Source: Mesorhizobium sp. J18 (lineage in GTDB: Bacteria > Pseudomonadota > Alphaproteobacteria > Rhizobiales > Rhizobiaceae). Taken from it: a stretch of 43,853 nt of DNA. The notes under the pieces were generated by a model. That model did not search any database. It worked only from the letters and a program-made list of their open reading frames with translations, and was not told where the DNA came from. Where the stretch lies: contig NZ_VLJP01000001.1 of the NCBI RefSeq assembly GCF_007829525.1, positions 22,919-66,771 on the forward strand, read 5' to 3'. How positions within the stretch are numbered: the stretch's first letter is position 1; each line of letters begins with the position of its first letter. The position numbers and the translations under genes are program-made. This document shows, in pieces, positions 28,499 to 37,109 of the stretch.

Positions 28499-29125
28499 AT
28501 GGGTGCATGCTGCGGAGATCATAACGAACGGTTCGATGGCATGTCGAAAGATTATCGCCGCCGTCTCTGGGTGGTCATCGCCATCAATGCGGCGATGTTT
28601 CTGGTCGAGATGACAGCGGGCCAGATCGCCCAGTCACAGGCGCTCAAGGCCGATGCTCTGGATTTCTTCGGCGATTCTCTCACCTACGGCATCTCGCTCG
28701 CGGTCATCGGTGCGTCGCTTCGGGTGCGCTCGGCGGCAGCGCTCGCCAAGGGCCTCAGCCTGCTGCTGATGGGCGCGTGGGTTTTCAGCTCGACCGTCTA
28801 TCGCGTTTTCGTCCTCGGCTTGCCGCAGGCGGAAGTCATGGGCGCTATCGGCTTCCTGGCGCTCGCGGCCAATGTAGCGAGCGTGGCTCTTCTGGTCCGC
28901 TACAAGGATGGTGATGCCAATGTCCGCTCGGTGTGGCTGTGCTCGCGCAATGATGCGATCGGCAATGTGGCGGTGATGGCGGCGGCGCTCGGCGTGTGGG
29001 GCACGGCCACGGCCTGGCCGGATCTGATCGTGGCTGCAATCATGGCCGCGCTCTTCCTCACCTCCGCTACGCAGATCCTCGGCCAGGGGTTCCGCGAATG
29101 GCGGACCGGAGCAGTCTCGGCCTGA
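28499..29125 (+). CDS. Cation-efflux (CDF-like) transporter lacking the cytoplasmic domain
   Basis: 208-aa inner-membrane protein with about six hydrophobic helices. It starts with a Cys/His-rich tail (MGACCGDHNERF). TM2 has DALDFFGDS, the D-x3-D pair of cation diffusion facilitators. The TM5 equivalent reads SRNDAIGN, where typical CDF proteins have H-x3-D, so the metal site is altered. The usual C-terminal cytoplasmic regulatory domain (about 90 residues) is missing. Controlled by the divergent MerR protein through a strong operator. Likely exports a divalent metal, or a related cation, from the cytoplasm; specificity is unknown. A terminator overlaps its stop codon. Confidence 0.85.
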   Translation: MGACCGDHNERFDGMSKDYRRRLWVVIAINAAMFLVEMTAGQIAQSQALKADALDFFGDSLTYGISLAVIGASLRVRSAAALAKGLSLLLMGAWVFSSTVYRVFVLGLPQAEVMGAIGFLALAANVASVALLVRYKDGDANVRSVWLCSRNDAIGNVAVMAAALGVWGTATAWPDLIVAAIMAALFLTSATQILGQGFREWRTGAVSA

Positions 29126-29145
29126 CCGGCCCGGCGTCGGTTTTT
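29125..29145 (+). terminator. Intrinsic terminator after the cation transporter
   Basis: ACCGGC (29125-29130) pairs with GTCGGT (29136-29141, one G-U) over CCGGC and runs into TTTTT. The short stem makes it a moderate-strength prediction. Confidence 0.55.
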
Positions 29146-29207
29146 CACTGGACGATCGCCGGCAGTTTCCTAAAGTAGTCGGGGAGAGATCAGGCGCGTC
29201 AGTCGAA

Positions 29208-29732
29208 ATGCCCAGGACCGAACTGCATTATCTGAAGCCCCAGGACGGTATCCCCAACAGCAGTTTGCCTCTGGTTATCGTCAAGGCGGGGCTCGCAGCC
29301 GGCACTCGCAATGGTGACGCCGCCTGTGCCATGCTCAAGAAGAACGGATGGGGCGGAACCTGGGTCTATACGGTCTATCCTTTCTGGCATTTTCATACGC
29401 GCGGCCATGAAGTGCTTGCCTGTGTCTCCGGCGAGGCGAGGATCGGCTTCGGCGGCAAGGAAGGGATCGTTGCCGAAGTTCGCCTCGGTGATGTCTGTGT
29501 GATCCCGGTTGGGGTAGGCCACAAACGGGTCGAGGCCAGCGAGGATTTCCTGGTCGCTGGCGGCTATCCGCCGGGGCAGGAAGGCAATATTGTCCGGCCC
29601 GGCGAAATGGACGATGCGGACATTGCCAGAGAGGTTGGATCGGTGCCGCTTCCGCAAACCGATCCCCTGTCGGGCGCGGCCGACGGCGTTGTTGCCCTCT
29701 GGTCCGAAGCCACTGGCGCCGCCGGCTATTAA
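29208..29732 (+). CDS. Cupin-fold protein (YjlB-like)
   Basis: 174 aa, single cupin domain related to B. subtilis YjlB. The cupin metal motif is visible as WHFHTRGHEVLACVSGEA (three His and a Glu) near residues 60-77. The second motif, GDVCVIPVGVGHKRVEA, is near 94-110. The start ATG has only a weak ribosome site, and the stronger GGGGAGA lies about 20 bases upstream. It may be a dioxygenase, isomerase or sugar-binding protein; no substrate can be assigned. It converges on the thioesterase with 24 bases between. Confidence 0.82.
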   Translation: MPRTELHYLKPQDGIPNSSLPLVIVKAGLAAGTRNGDAACAMLKKNGWGGTWVYTVYPFWHFHTRGHEVLACVSGEARIGFGGKEGIVAEVRLGDVCVIPVGVGHKRVEASEDFLVAGGYPPGQEGNIVRPGEMDDADIAREVGSVPLPQTDPLSGAADGVVALWSEATGAAGY

Positions 29733-29756
29733 GCCAACGGCCAGACCCCGACCTGT

Positions 29757-30248
29757 TCAGGCTGCCGCGGTTTTGCGCTTGATGCCGATGCTGCGGCCGG
29801 CACGCTCCGGCAGGGGCAGTACCGCATGCGCAGCGGCCATTGCCTGTATCTTTTCCATGATATCAACGGGGAAGGGGGCGACCCTGGGACCGTTCATGTC
29901 CACATGCAGGCTCAAAACCTCGGACGTCGCCGACAGCCAGCCGTCGACATGGCGCAGTTCCTGGTAGACGTGAATGCGCTTCTCGTCATGATCGAGCAGG
30001 TGGAACGTGCTAGTGACCGGGTGGCCGAGATGGAGCTCGCGCACGTAGCACACATGGGCTTCGGCGGTGTAGATCGTCAGTTTCCGTTCGCTGGCATAGC
30101 CCGGGCCCATCCCGAGTAGTTCGAAAGCCTCGTCGCAGCAGCGATCGAAAAGGACATTATAGTAAGCCATGTTCAGGTGGCCGTTATAGTCGATCCAGTC
30201 CTTTTCGATTTCCATCACGCTTGAAACGAAGGGAGCCGCAAATGTCAT
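29757..30248 (-). CDS. Hotdog-fold thioesterase family protein
   Basis: 163 aa. The N-terminal hotdog motif DWIDYNGHLNMAYYNVLFD has the catalytic Asp/Asn-Gly-His region of 4HBT-type acyl-CoA thioesterases. It is followed by FELLGMGPGY and YVRELHLGHPVTSTFHLL. The subgroup resembles the thioesterases associated with carnitine dehydrogenase (dehydrocarnitinyl-CoA type), but no carnitine genes are near, so the substrate is open. GGGAAGAA precedes the ATG. Divergent from the D-lactate dehydrogenase gene with 145 bases between. Confidence 0.85.
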   Translation of the reverse strand: MTFAAPFVSSVMEIEKDWIDYNGHLNMAYYNVLFDRCCDEAFELLGMGPGYASERKLTIYTAEAHVCYVRELHLGHPVTSTFHLLDHDEKRIHVYQELRHVDGWLSATSEVLSLHVDMNGPRVAPFPVDIMEKIQAMAAAHAVLPLPERAGRSIGIKRKTAAA

Positions 30249-30393
30249 GGATTCTTCCCGCGGATTGATTGACGAAAGCTCAGACTGCGCTATGCGATAG
30301 CGGATAGCGCGGTGACTTTCCTGACCCTAGCTTCGTGACGCGGGGTTGGCCACCTGGCAATATAAAAGAACGCCGCAACAGGGAGAGGATGCG

Positions 30394-31812
30394 ATGGCAC
30401 TGGCCCAGATTGAAACGGTCGAGCGTAACGACGCGGGCATTGCCACAGCGATCGGCATATTGCGGCAGCGCTACGGCGAGCGGTTCCAGACCGGCCATTC
30501 GATCCGGGAGCAGCATGCCCACACCACCAGCTATATTCCGGCCCAGATACCGGATGGCGTCCTGTTCGCGACATCCGTCGAGGACGTGCAGGATTGCGTC
30601 CGCGTCTGTGCCGAGCAGCGCGTGCCGGTCATCCCCTTCGGCACCGGCACATCGCTGGAAGGCCATGTGAATGCGCCGGGCGGCGGCATATCGATCGACC
30701 TTTCGCAGATGAATCGCGTTCTCGCCGTCAATGCGGAGGATCTGGACTGCACCGTGGAAGCAGGGATTACGCGTCAGGAGCTCAATCACTACCTGCGCGA
30801 TACCGGCCTTTTCTTTCCCATTGATCCGGGGGCCAATGCCAGCCTTGGCGGCATGGCCTCGACGCGCGCATCCGGCACCAATGCGGTGCGTTACGGCACC
30901 ATGCGCGAGAATGTGCTTTCGCTCAGCGCCGTTATGGCCGATGGCCGGCTCGTCAGGACGGCGCAAAGAGCGAAGAAGACGTCCGCCGGCTACGATCTCA
31001 CCCGGCTGCTCATCGGCTCGGAAGGCACGCTGGGGATCATAACGTCCCTGACGGTCAAGCTCTACGGCATCCCGCAGGCGATCTCCGGGGGCGTCTGCCC
31101 GTTTCCCTCCGTCGACGCCGCCTGCCAGGCCGTGATCCTGACGATCCAGTCGGGGATACCGGTGGCGCGCATCGAGTTCGTCAACACGCTTGGAATGAAG
31201 TCGCTCAACAGCTACTCGAAGCTGGATTACCCCGAAGGCCCCTGTCTCTTCCTCGAATTTCATGGCAGCGATGCCGGCGTGAAGGAGCAGGCGGAACTGT
31301 TTGGAGAGATTGCCGACGAATTCGGCGGCGGACCCTTCCAATGGACGACGGTGGCCGAGGAGAGGACGAAGCTCTGGCAGGCCCGGCACGATGCCTATTG
31401 GGCCGGCATGGCGCTGCGCCCCGGCGCGAAGGGGCTGTCCACGGATGTTTGCGTGCCAATCTCGCGCCTTGCCGAGTGCATCACGGAGACGGAGGCCGAC
31501 ATCGCAGAGATGGGTCTGATCGCACCGATCGTCGGCCATGTCGGTGACGGCAATTTTCACGTTCTCGTGCTGATGGACATGGACGATCCGCAGGAGGTCG
31601 AGAAAGCCGAGACCTTTGTCGGTCGGCTCAATATGCGCGCCATCTCCATGGACGGCACCTGCACGGGCGAGCACGGGATAGGGCAGGGCAAGATGCCTTT
31701 CCTCGAATACGAGCTTGGTCCGGGTGTCGATTACATGCGCGCGATCAAGCAGGCGCTTGATCCGCTGGGCATCATGAATCCCGGAAAGATCATCGGCCGC
31801 GCGCGAAATTAA
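30394..31812 (+). CDS. FAD-linked D-lactate dehydrogenase / glycolate oxidase GlcD-like protein
   Basis: 472-aa flavoprotein that oxidises a 2-hydroxy acid and passes electrons to the respiratory chain. I start at the ATG at 30394 after GGGAGAGG; the ATG at 30346 would add 16 residues. The N-terminal FAD_binding_4 domain shows VPFGTGTSLEGHVN near 77 and DPGANASLGGMAS near 147. The C-terminal cap and FAD-oxidase C domain has VGHVGDGNFHV near 375 and TGEHGIGQGK near 425. The sequence fits the mitochondrial/bacterial cytochrome-type D-lactate dehydrogenase group best. GlcD is the alternative, but glcE and glcF are absent here. Confidence 0.88.
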   Translation: MALAQIETVERNDAGIATAIGILRQRYGERFQTGHSIREQHAHTTSYIPAQIPDGVLFATSVEDVQDCVRVCAEQRVPVIPFGTGTSLEGHVNAPGGGISIDLSQMNRVLAVNAEDLDCTVEAGITRQELNHYLRDTGLFFPIDPGANASLGGMASTRASGTNAVRYGTMRENVLSLSAVMADGRLVRTAQRAKKTSAGYDLTRLLIGSEGTLGIITSLTVKLYGIPQAISGGVCPFPSVDAACQAVILTIQSGIPVARIEFVNTLGMKSLNSYSKLDYPEGPCLFLEFHGSDAGVKEQAELFGEIADEFGGGPFQWTTVAEERTKLWQARHDAYWAGMALRPGAKGLSTDVCVPISRLAECITETEADIAEMGLIAPIVGHVGDGNFHVLVLMDMDDPQEVEKAETFVGRLNMRAISMDGTCTGEHGIGQGKMPFLEYELGPGVDYMRAIKQALDPLGIMNPGKIIGRARN

Positions 31813-31937
31813 TCTCCCTTGATTCCCCTGCAATAGGTAGAGTGGACAGTTTCGTCACTTTATAAACGTGCTGATATGCGTATCTTGGGCATGGGGGCCA
31901 GGATCGTGCCTGGAAAGCTGCTTGCGGGAGAATCGAG

Positions 31938-34900
31938 CTGGCACGTCTGTTCGTCATCGTCGGCGGATTGGTCGTAGCGCTGCTGACCGCAGCGCTGATC
32001 GGCCCCTATTTCATCGACTGGACCTCTTATCGCGGAGATTTCGAACGCGAGGCAGGGCGCATCCTCGGCCGCGACGTCAAGGTGGAAGGGATGGCGCGGG
32101 CGCGGTTCCTGCCGTTCCCTTCAGTGACCTTCACGGACGTGACGGTGGCCGGGGACGCCCCCGGCGAGCCGGCAATGACGGTCGAGGAATTCTCGATGGA
32201 CGCCGAACTGGCGCCTTTCATGCGCGGCGAGGTGCTGATCTTCGACATGCGCCTTGTGCGCCCCATCGCCACGATCGACATTGCAGAGGATGGCCGGATC
32301 GACTGGGCGGTGCGTCCGTCGACGCCCTTCGATCCGCGTCAGGTGTCGCTTGAAAAGGTGACGATCACCGACGGCAGCATCACGCTGCATCATCGCGCTT
32401 CGGGCCGCACGCATAAGCTTACCGACATAAACGCCGAACTGTCGGCGCGTACGATCGCGGGACCGTGGCGGATCGGCGGCTCGCTCGCGATCGACGGACT
32501 GCATACCGCCCTTTCGGCTTCCACCGGGCAACTGGAGGAAGAAACCGGCATGATGCGCATCAGGATCGCGGCGCGGCCGGAGAACTATCCCCTCGCGCTG
32601 GAGACTGATGGGCAGGCGAGCATCGACACGGGCGGTGCTGCTCTCTATGCCGGCACGTTCCGGCTGCGCACGGTTGCCGAGGAGGATGGCCGGTCGCGCG
32701 ATGAAGGAAGCGCACAGGGACCGGGCAATCGCGTCAATGGCCGGTTCGCCCTTGATCACCAGCGGCTGTCATTCGACGAGTTCCGTTTCGAGACCGGCCC
32801 GCTTGAAGATCCTTACACAGCCGATGGTAGCGCTTTCATCGAGCTTGATGCCGATCCGCGGTTTTCCGTCACGGCCGACGGCGCGCAGATCCGCTTCGAA
32901 GAGCCGGCTCCCGGTGAAGTGCAAAATTCCGGCTTCGCTCTGGACAAGAGGCTTGCCGTCTTTCGCAACTTCATGCTCTCCCTGCCTGAGCCGACCATTC
33001 CCGGCACGGTCGAGCTCAAGCTGCCTGCCATCGTGGCGGGCGACACGACGATCCGCGACATCAGGCTGGAGGCGGAACCGGCCGAGGAGGGATGGTCGAT
33101 CGGCTCGATGGCGGCAACCCTGCCGGGACGGACGACCTTCGAGGGGCAGGGGATTTTGCGCACGCGCGACAGGCTCGGCTTCGCGGGCTCGCTTGTGCTG
33201 GCGGTGAAGCAACCGTCCGGCTTCGCGGCCTGGCTCGCCAAGGATGTGGACGATGCGATCCGTCGGCTGCCGGCGGCAGGATTCAGTGCCGATGTCGATA
33301 TCACGGAGGAGCGGCAGGTCTTTTCCAATCTGGAGCTGATCCTCGGCTCGGCGCACTTCCGCGGCAGCATAGAGCGGCAGCAGCCGGTGGACGCCCGCGC
33401 CTCGGTGTCCGTGATCCTCGACGGCGACCAACTGGACGTGGAGGGGATGGCCGCCTTCGCTTCGCTCTTTGTCAGCGACGAAGGAGAAAACCGCCTTGTG
33501 GACCATGATGTGGATCTGCAGGTGACCGCCGGGCCGGTGAATGCTGCAGGTTTGACGGCGGAATCGGTCGATACCGCCCTTCGCATGCGCGAGGGGATGC
33601 TGGAGGTCGACCGACTGCGCATTAACGGGCTCGCGGGAGCCAATGTCAGCGCTACCGGTACGCTGGAGGACTTCCCAAACGCCTCGACGGGCAAGATCGA
33701 CGCCACGGTGGTGGCGGTCGATCTGGCACCGCTGGTGGAGACACTTGCGGAGCGCTTCCCGAACAATCCGGTCCTGCGCAAGATCGACCAGCGCGCGAAG
33801 AACTATCCCGGCCTGCTTGAAGATGCCGAGGTCGATCTGGTGGCCAGCGCGGCCGAAAACGGCAACGGCACATCGGGGATGGCCGTCAGTGCTGAGGGCA
33901 GGGCAGGCGGCACCTCCTTCAGCTTCGCCGGTTCGGGCAATGGCACGCTGGAGGATATGGCGCAGGCGCCCCTTTCGCTGAATTTCTCCGCCAGGAACGA
34001 GGAAGCCGCTGCGCTTTACGCGCTCTATGGCATCCCCTCCGTTCCGCTGGGATTTGCCGGTGCCGCTGATACGGAATTGTCCGCCAAGGGCACCCTGCAA
34101 GATGGGCTCCAGACGTCTTTCGGCTTTTCGGGAGAAGACCTGAAGGCGCGGTTCGAGGGCGTCGTTTCACCGCTTGCGGAAACGGCCAAGGGCAAGGCCA
34201 GCGTCGTTACCGGCGATTTGGAGCCCTGGCTTGCGGTTGCCGCCGTGACGCTGCCGGGATTCGGGCTGGGTCTGCCAGTCGAGCTGGGTGCAGATATCGA
34301 CCTGCGCGATGGCCGGCTTGCCATGACGGACTTGCAAGGCGGCGTTGCAGACAAGGCCGTCTCCGGTGCGCTTCAGGCGACCCTGAAGGACGGTAAACCG
34401 CATTTCACCGGCTCGCTCGATCTGGAAGTCTTCGATCTCTGGCTGCCTGTGGCCATGGTGCTGGGCGATGCTGCCCTTGAAGGCACGCTCGATTCGACCT
34501 GGCCGCGCGCGCCGTTCCGGGACCGCTCTGGTGCTCCCTTCGGCGCCGATGTGCAACTGACCGCTGGAACCTTTTATGTGGGGGAAGCGGTAAAGGCAGA
34601 CGTCGCGGCCATGAATTTCAGGCTGGACGAGGAAGGCTTTGCCGTCTCCGATCTCATCGCGACCATGAATGGCGGAAAGCTGGGCGGCCTGATCGAATTG
34701 AAGAACAATGACGGCACGGGCCTTCTTGCGGCACAGCTGAAGCTCGATGGGGCGGAGATCGGGGCATTGCTGCCCAATGCCGGTCTTTCCGGACAGGCCG
34801 ACCTGACGACGAGTGTTACGGCGAGCGGCAAGACGATCGAGGGGCTTGTCGCCGGGCTGGCCGGTTCCGGTTCGGTTACGGTCGAAGATCTGATGATTGA

Positions 34901-35813
34901 CGGCATCAATCCGGATGCCTTCGGCCCTATGATCCAGCGTGCCGACGCCATCGGCCGCGAAGTCGATGCGAAGGATGCCGCAGCCTTCGCGCCGGAACTG
35001 GTACGTCGGGGGAGTTTCGAGGCCGGTGCCGTGCAGGCGGCCTTCACGGTTGCAAGCGGGGTTGCCCGCATACCGCCGCTGCAGTTGAAGGATGGCGGCA
35101 CGGTTCTGTCGGTAGAGACAAGGGCCGATCTGACGAAGCTTGAAGCCGCCGCCGAGGGCACAATCGCCTATGATCCGGGGCTTCAGGCTGTTGCCGGTTC
35201 CGAGCCCGCAATACGTTTTGCCGCCGACGGTCCGCTGGGAGCCATGCAGGTCCGTCTGGAGACGGAGCCATTGGCGCAATATTTCACCCAGCGCGCATTG
35301 GAGCGCGAGCAGGCCCGCGTCGAGCACATGCAGGCCGTGCTCCTGGAGAAGCAGCGTCTTCGCCGCGAGGAACGCTACTACGCCGCCCTCGAAGAGACCA
35401 GGATACAGGTGGCCGAGGAGCAGCGAAGGCTTGCCCGCGAGGCCGAGAGGCTGCGCCAGGAGGCTGAACGTGCGCGCCGGGAAGCAGAGGCAAGGGCAAG
35501 AGCCGCCGAGGAAGAACGGCTAAGGGCGGAAGCGGAAAGAAAGGCCAGAGCCGAGGAGGAGGCGGAACGGAAGGCGCGCGAAGCGGAACGGCTGCAGCTT
35601 GCTCCCGTCCCCGCCCCTTCGTCTTCGGGGAACAGGCAGGAAGGCGCCACGATCGAGCGCGCGCCATTGCCGGCGCCCGAGGCCGGCAGAAGAAACGACA
35701 GCCAGCTGGATCTCTCAGGTGACGAAGTCGAGAATTTCTTCCGGCAGGAAAATCTCAGCGTTGATGGGCTGATGGACCTGCTCGACCCGCAATCCGGATC
35801 ACGGTCGCCCTAA
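31938..35813 (+). CDS. Large AsmA-family protein, probable CTG start
   Basis: Inner-membrane-anchored, periplasm-spanning AsmA-like protein. Members of this family are proposed to carry lipids between membranes or affect outer-membrane assembly. The family N-terminus (M)ARLFVIVGGL ... GPYFIDWTS is encoded, but no ATG, GTG or TTG lies before it in frame. The best start is CTG at 31938, 7 bases after GGGAG (31926-31930), giving 1291 aa. The TTG at 31968 would cut the signal anchor. Repeated beta-rich AsmA segments follow. The C-terminal AsmA domain lies near 950-1100, and a long Glu/Arg/Ala coiled coil spans about 1115-1220. It ends with a 3-base overlap against the convergent RHH gene. Confidence 0.85.
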   Translation: MARLFVIVGGLVVALLTAALIGPYFIDWTSYRGDFEREAGRILGRDVKVEGMARARFLPFPSVTFTDVTVAGDAPGEPAMTVEEFSMDAELAPFMRGEVLIFDMRLVRPIATIDIAEDGRIDWAVRPSTPFDPRQVSLEKVTITDGSITLHHRASGRTHKLTDINAELSARTIAGPWRIGGSLAIDGLHTALSASTGQLEEETGMMRIRIAARPENYPLALETDGQASIDTGGAALYAGTFRLRTVAEEDGRSRDEGSAQGPGNRVNGRFALDHQRLSFDEFRFETGPLEDPYTADGSAFIELDADPRFSVTADGAQIRFEEPAPGEVQNSGFALDKRLAVFRNFMLSLPEPTIPGTVELKLPAIVAGDTTIRDIRLEAEPAEEGWSIGSMAATLPGRTTFEGQGILRTRDRLGFAGSLVLAVKQPSGFAAWLAKDVDDAIRRLPAAGFSADVDITEERQVFSNLELILGSAHFRGSIERQQPVDARASVSVILDGDQLDVEGMAAFASLFVSDEGENRLVDHDVDLQVTAGPVNAAGLTAESVDTALRMREGMLEVDRLRINGLAGANVSATGTLEDFPNASTGKIDATVVAVDLAPLVETLAERFPNNPVLRKIDQRAKNYPGLLEDAEVDLVASAAENGNGTSGMAVSAEGRAGGTSFSFAGSGNGTLEDMAQAPLSLNFSARNEEAAALYALYGIPSVPLGFAGAADTELSAKGTLQDGLQTSFGFSGEDLKARFEGVVSPLAETAKGKASVVTGDLEPWLAVAAVTLPGFGLGLPVELGADIDLRDGRLAMTDLQGGVADKAVSGALQATLKDGKPHFTGSLDLEVFDLWLPVAMVLGDAALEGTLDSTWPRAPFRDRSGAPFGADVQLTAGTFYVGEAVKADVAAMNFRLDEEGFAVSDLIATMNGGKLGGLIELKNNDGTGLLAAQLKLDGAEIGALLPNAGLSGQADLTTSVTASGKTIEGLVAGLAGSGSVTVEDLMIDGINPDAFGPMIQRADAIGREVDAKDAAAFAPELVRRGSFEAGAVQAAFTVASGVARIPPLQLKDGGTVLSVETRADLTKLEAAAEGTIAYDPGLQAVAGSEPAIRFAADGPLGAMQVRLETEPLAQYFTQRALEREQARVEHMQAVLLEKQRLRREERYYAALEETRIQVAEEQRRLAREAERLRQEAERARREAEARARAAEEERLRAEAERKARAEEEAERKAREAERLQLAPVPAPSSSGNRQEGATIERAPLPAPEAGRRNDSQLDLSGDEVENFFRQENLSVDGLMDLLDPQSGSRSP

Positions 35814-36040
35814 ATTTTGTCAGCCCCCTCGCGCTTGACCCATGCGAGAACATGGAGCCTGAGAGCCGAAGAAAGATTGGTTTCGCTGCCGCGCCTGGAA
35901 TCGACTTCGGCCACGAGGGCGGCCAGCGACATCCGACGTGCGACCGCGATGCGTTCCAGTTCGGCGAAAAAGGGTTCTTCCAGGGAAAAGCTCGTCCTAT
36001 GCCCTCGGATGACCACCGAGCGCTTGCGGACGGCGCTCAT
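35810..36040 (-). CDS. Ribbon-helix-helix domain protein
   Basis: 76-aa protein with a ribbon-helix-helix fold: a basic strand (KRSVVIRGHRTSFSLE), a first helix (EPFFAELERIAVARR), a turn and a second helix (SLAALVAEVDSRR). This resembles the RHH_4 family, which is common next to sspB in alphaproteobacteria. Such proteins usually bind DNA as dimers; its target is unknown. Its start overlaps the DUF4169 stop by 4 bases, and its TAG stop overlaps the AsmA stop from the other strand. Confidence 0.85.
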   Translation of the reverse strand: MSAVRKRSVVIRGHRTSFSLEEPFFAELERIAVARRMSLAALVAEVDSRRGSETNLSSALRLHVLAWVKREGADKI

Positions 36041-36249
36041 GATCCGCCGCTTGCGTCGTTTCCGTCCGCAGCGGGCTTTTCGCGACGATGCAGGTCGAGG
36101 ATGTGGTTCGCCTGCTCCTCGACCATCCGCTGCCGGTCCCGCTCGGCGCGCAAGAGTCCATGCTTCCGGCGATTCTCGGCTGCAAGCTGCTCTTTTTCCA
36201 TACGCTGCTTGCGCTTGCGGATCATGCGAAGATTGACGACCTCGCCCAT
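36037..36249 (-). CDS. DUF4169 family protein
   Basis: 70-aa, very basic and helical protein beginning MGEVVNLRMIRKRKQRMEK, the recognisable DUF4169 start. The remainder is charged (AERDRQRMVEEQANHILDL) with a short polar tail. Function unknown. It lies between sspB (11 bases) and the RHH gene (4-base overlap), so the three form one operon. The charge pattern would allow RNA or DNA binding, but that is only a guess. Confidence 0.85.
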   Translation of the reverse strand: MGEVVNLRMIRKRKQRMEKEQLAAENRRKHGLLRAERDRQRMVEEQANHILDLHRREKPAADGNDASGGS

Positions 36250-36259
36250 GAGGCAGGGA

Positions 36260-36805
36260 TCACTTCTTGCGGAAGGCGTCGAGGGAAACGACGTCCGCGC
36301 TCTTGCCCTCCTTTTCCGCCTCTGCGCCTTCGGATGCGGTCTCTCTAGGGACCGTATCCTTTTTCCTGGTCGTCTTTGCGTCGGGCTTCCTGTCCGCAGT
36401 GCGTTCCTGTCCCGGCAGGGCGTCGACTTCGGCCGGAGCGGGAATATCGGTCTTCACGTCGAACTCGAGTTCGAAATTGACCGACGGATCATAGAAGCCG
36501 CGCACGGCGGAGAAGGGGATTTCGAGTCTCTCGGGAATGTCGGAGAAGGAAAGCCCGACCTCGAAGCCCGTCTCGCTCACCTTCAAATCCCAGAACTGGT
36601 ACTGCAGCACGATCGTCATCTGGTCCGGATAACGTTCGCGCAGCCGGCTCGATATGCGCACTCCCGGCGCATTGGTCAGGAAGGTGATGAAGAAATGATG
36701 GTTTCCCGGAAGGCCGGTGCGCGAAACTTCGGCCAGGACCTTGCGCATGACGCCACGCAATGCCTCCTGGGCAAGAATGTCGTATCGGATCTGGTCTTCA
36801 GCCAT
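36260..36805 (-). CDS. sspB: SspB, ClpXP adaptor for ssrA-tagged proteins (alpha type)
   Basis: Adaptor that binds the N-terminal part of the ssrA tag and hands tagged, stalled polypeptides to ClpXP. 181 aa. The SspB fold spans about residues 10-135, with LPGNHHFFITFLTNAPGVRI, PDQMTIVLQYQFWDLKV and GFEVGLSFSDIPERLEIPFSAV. After a long Lys/Glu-rich linker comes a C-terminal ClpX-docking peptide (VVSLDAFRKK), as in alphaproteobacterial SspB. It lies about 300 bases downstream of ssrA on the same strand and heads the sspB-DUF4169-RHH operon. Confidence 0.93.
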   Translation of the reverse strand: MAEDQIRYDILAQEALRGVMRKVLAEVSRTGLPGNHHFFITFLTNAPGVRISSRLRERYPDQMTIVLQYQFWDLKVSETGFEVGLSFSDIPERLEIPFSAVRGFYDPSVNFELEFDVKTDIPAPAEVDALPGQERTADRKPDAKTTRKKDTVPRETASEGAEAEKEGKSADVVSLDAFRKK

Positions 36806-36882
36806 CGCAGGAACAGGTTCAGGACTCGTTCCACCTACCTCTAATCAAGGTCCGTGCGGTCGTAAACCTGTAAAAGCAGGTC

Positions 36883-37062
36883 TCAGACCGGAAGCTTTTC
36901 CTCGATCTTGTCCGCCGGCGCGTACTGACGGCCATAGGCGTGCAGGAAGGTGCGCGCGGCGGTGGTCGCCGTGGTGGCAAGCTGCTCGTCTGTCAGCGTT
37001 TCGTTGAACAGTATCGGTAGTTGCAGATCCGCATTGATCAGGGCCATGACAGGGACGGACAT
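36883..37062 (-). CDS. Small hypothetical protein between ssrA and sspB
   Basis: From the ATG complementary to 37060-37062 (AGGA 7 bases upstream) the frame encodes 59 aa, MSVPVMALINADLQLPIL ... RQYAPADKIEEKLPV. It has a hydrophobic start and one probable amphipathic helix (DEQLATTATTAARTFLHAYG). An ATG at 37077 would add five residues. I do not recognise the family. It lies 77 bases before sspB and about 50 bases after the end of the tmRNA. Moderate support only: a good ribosome site and coding-like composition. Confidence 0.5.
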   Translation of the reverse strand: MSVPVMALINADLQLPILFNETLTDEQLATTATTAARTFLHAYGRQYAPADKIEEKLPV

Positions 37063-37109
37063 GCGAAGGTCCTGCATGTGCGCGGGCTGTAGATAGGGAG
37101 ATGGAAGAG

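Noticed and set aside
30280-31833. 517-codon minus-strand open frame
   Set aside because: Antisense shadow of the FAD-linked dehydrogenase, whose conserved motifs fix the plus strand.
31868-32353. 161-codon plus-strand ATG frame upstream of and overlapping the AsmA gene
   Set aside because: Considered as the N-terminus of the AsmA protein through a frameshift. However, the AsmA anchor is continuous in its own frame back to 31938, and this frame becomes Arg-rich nonsense inside the gene.
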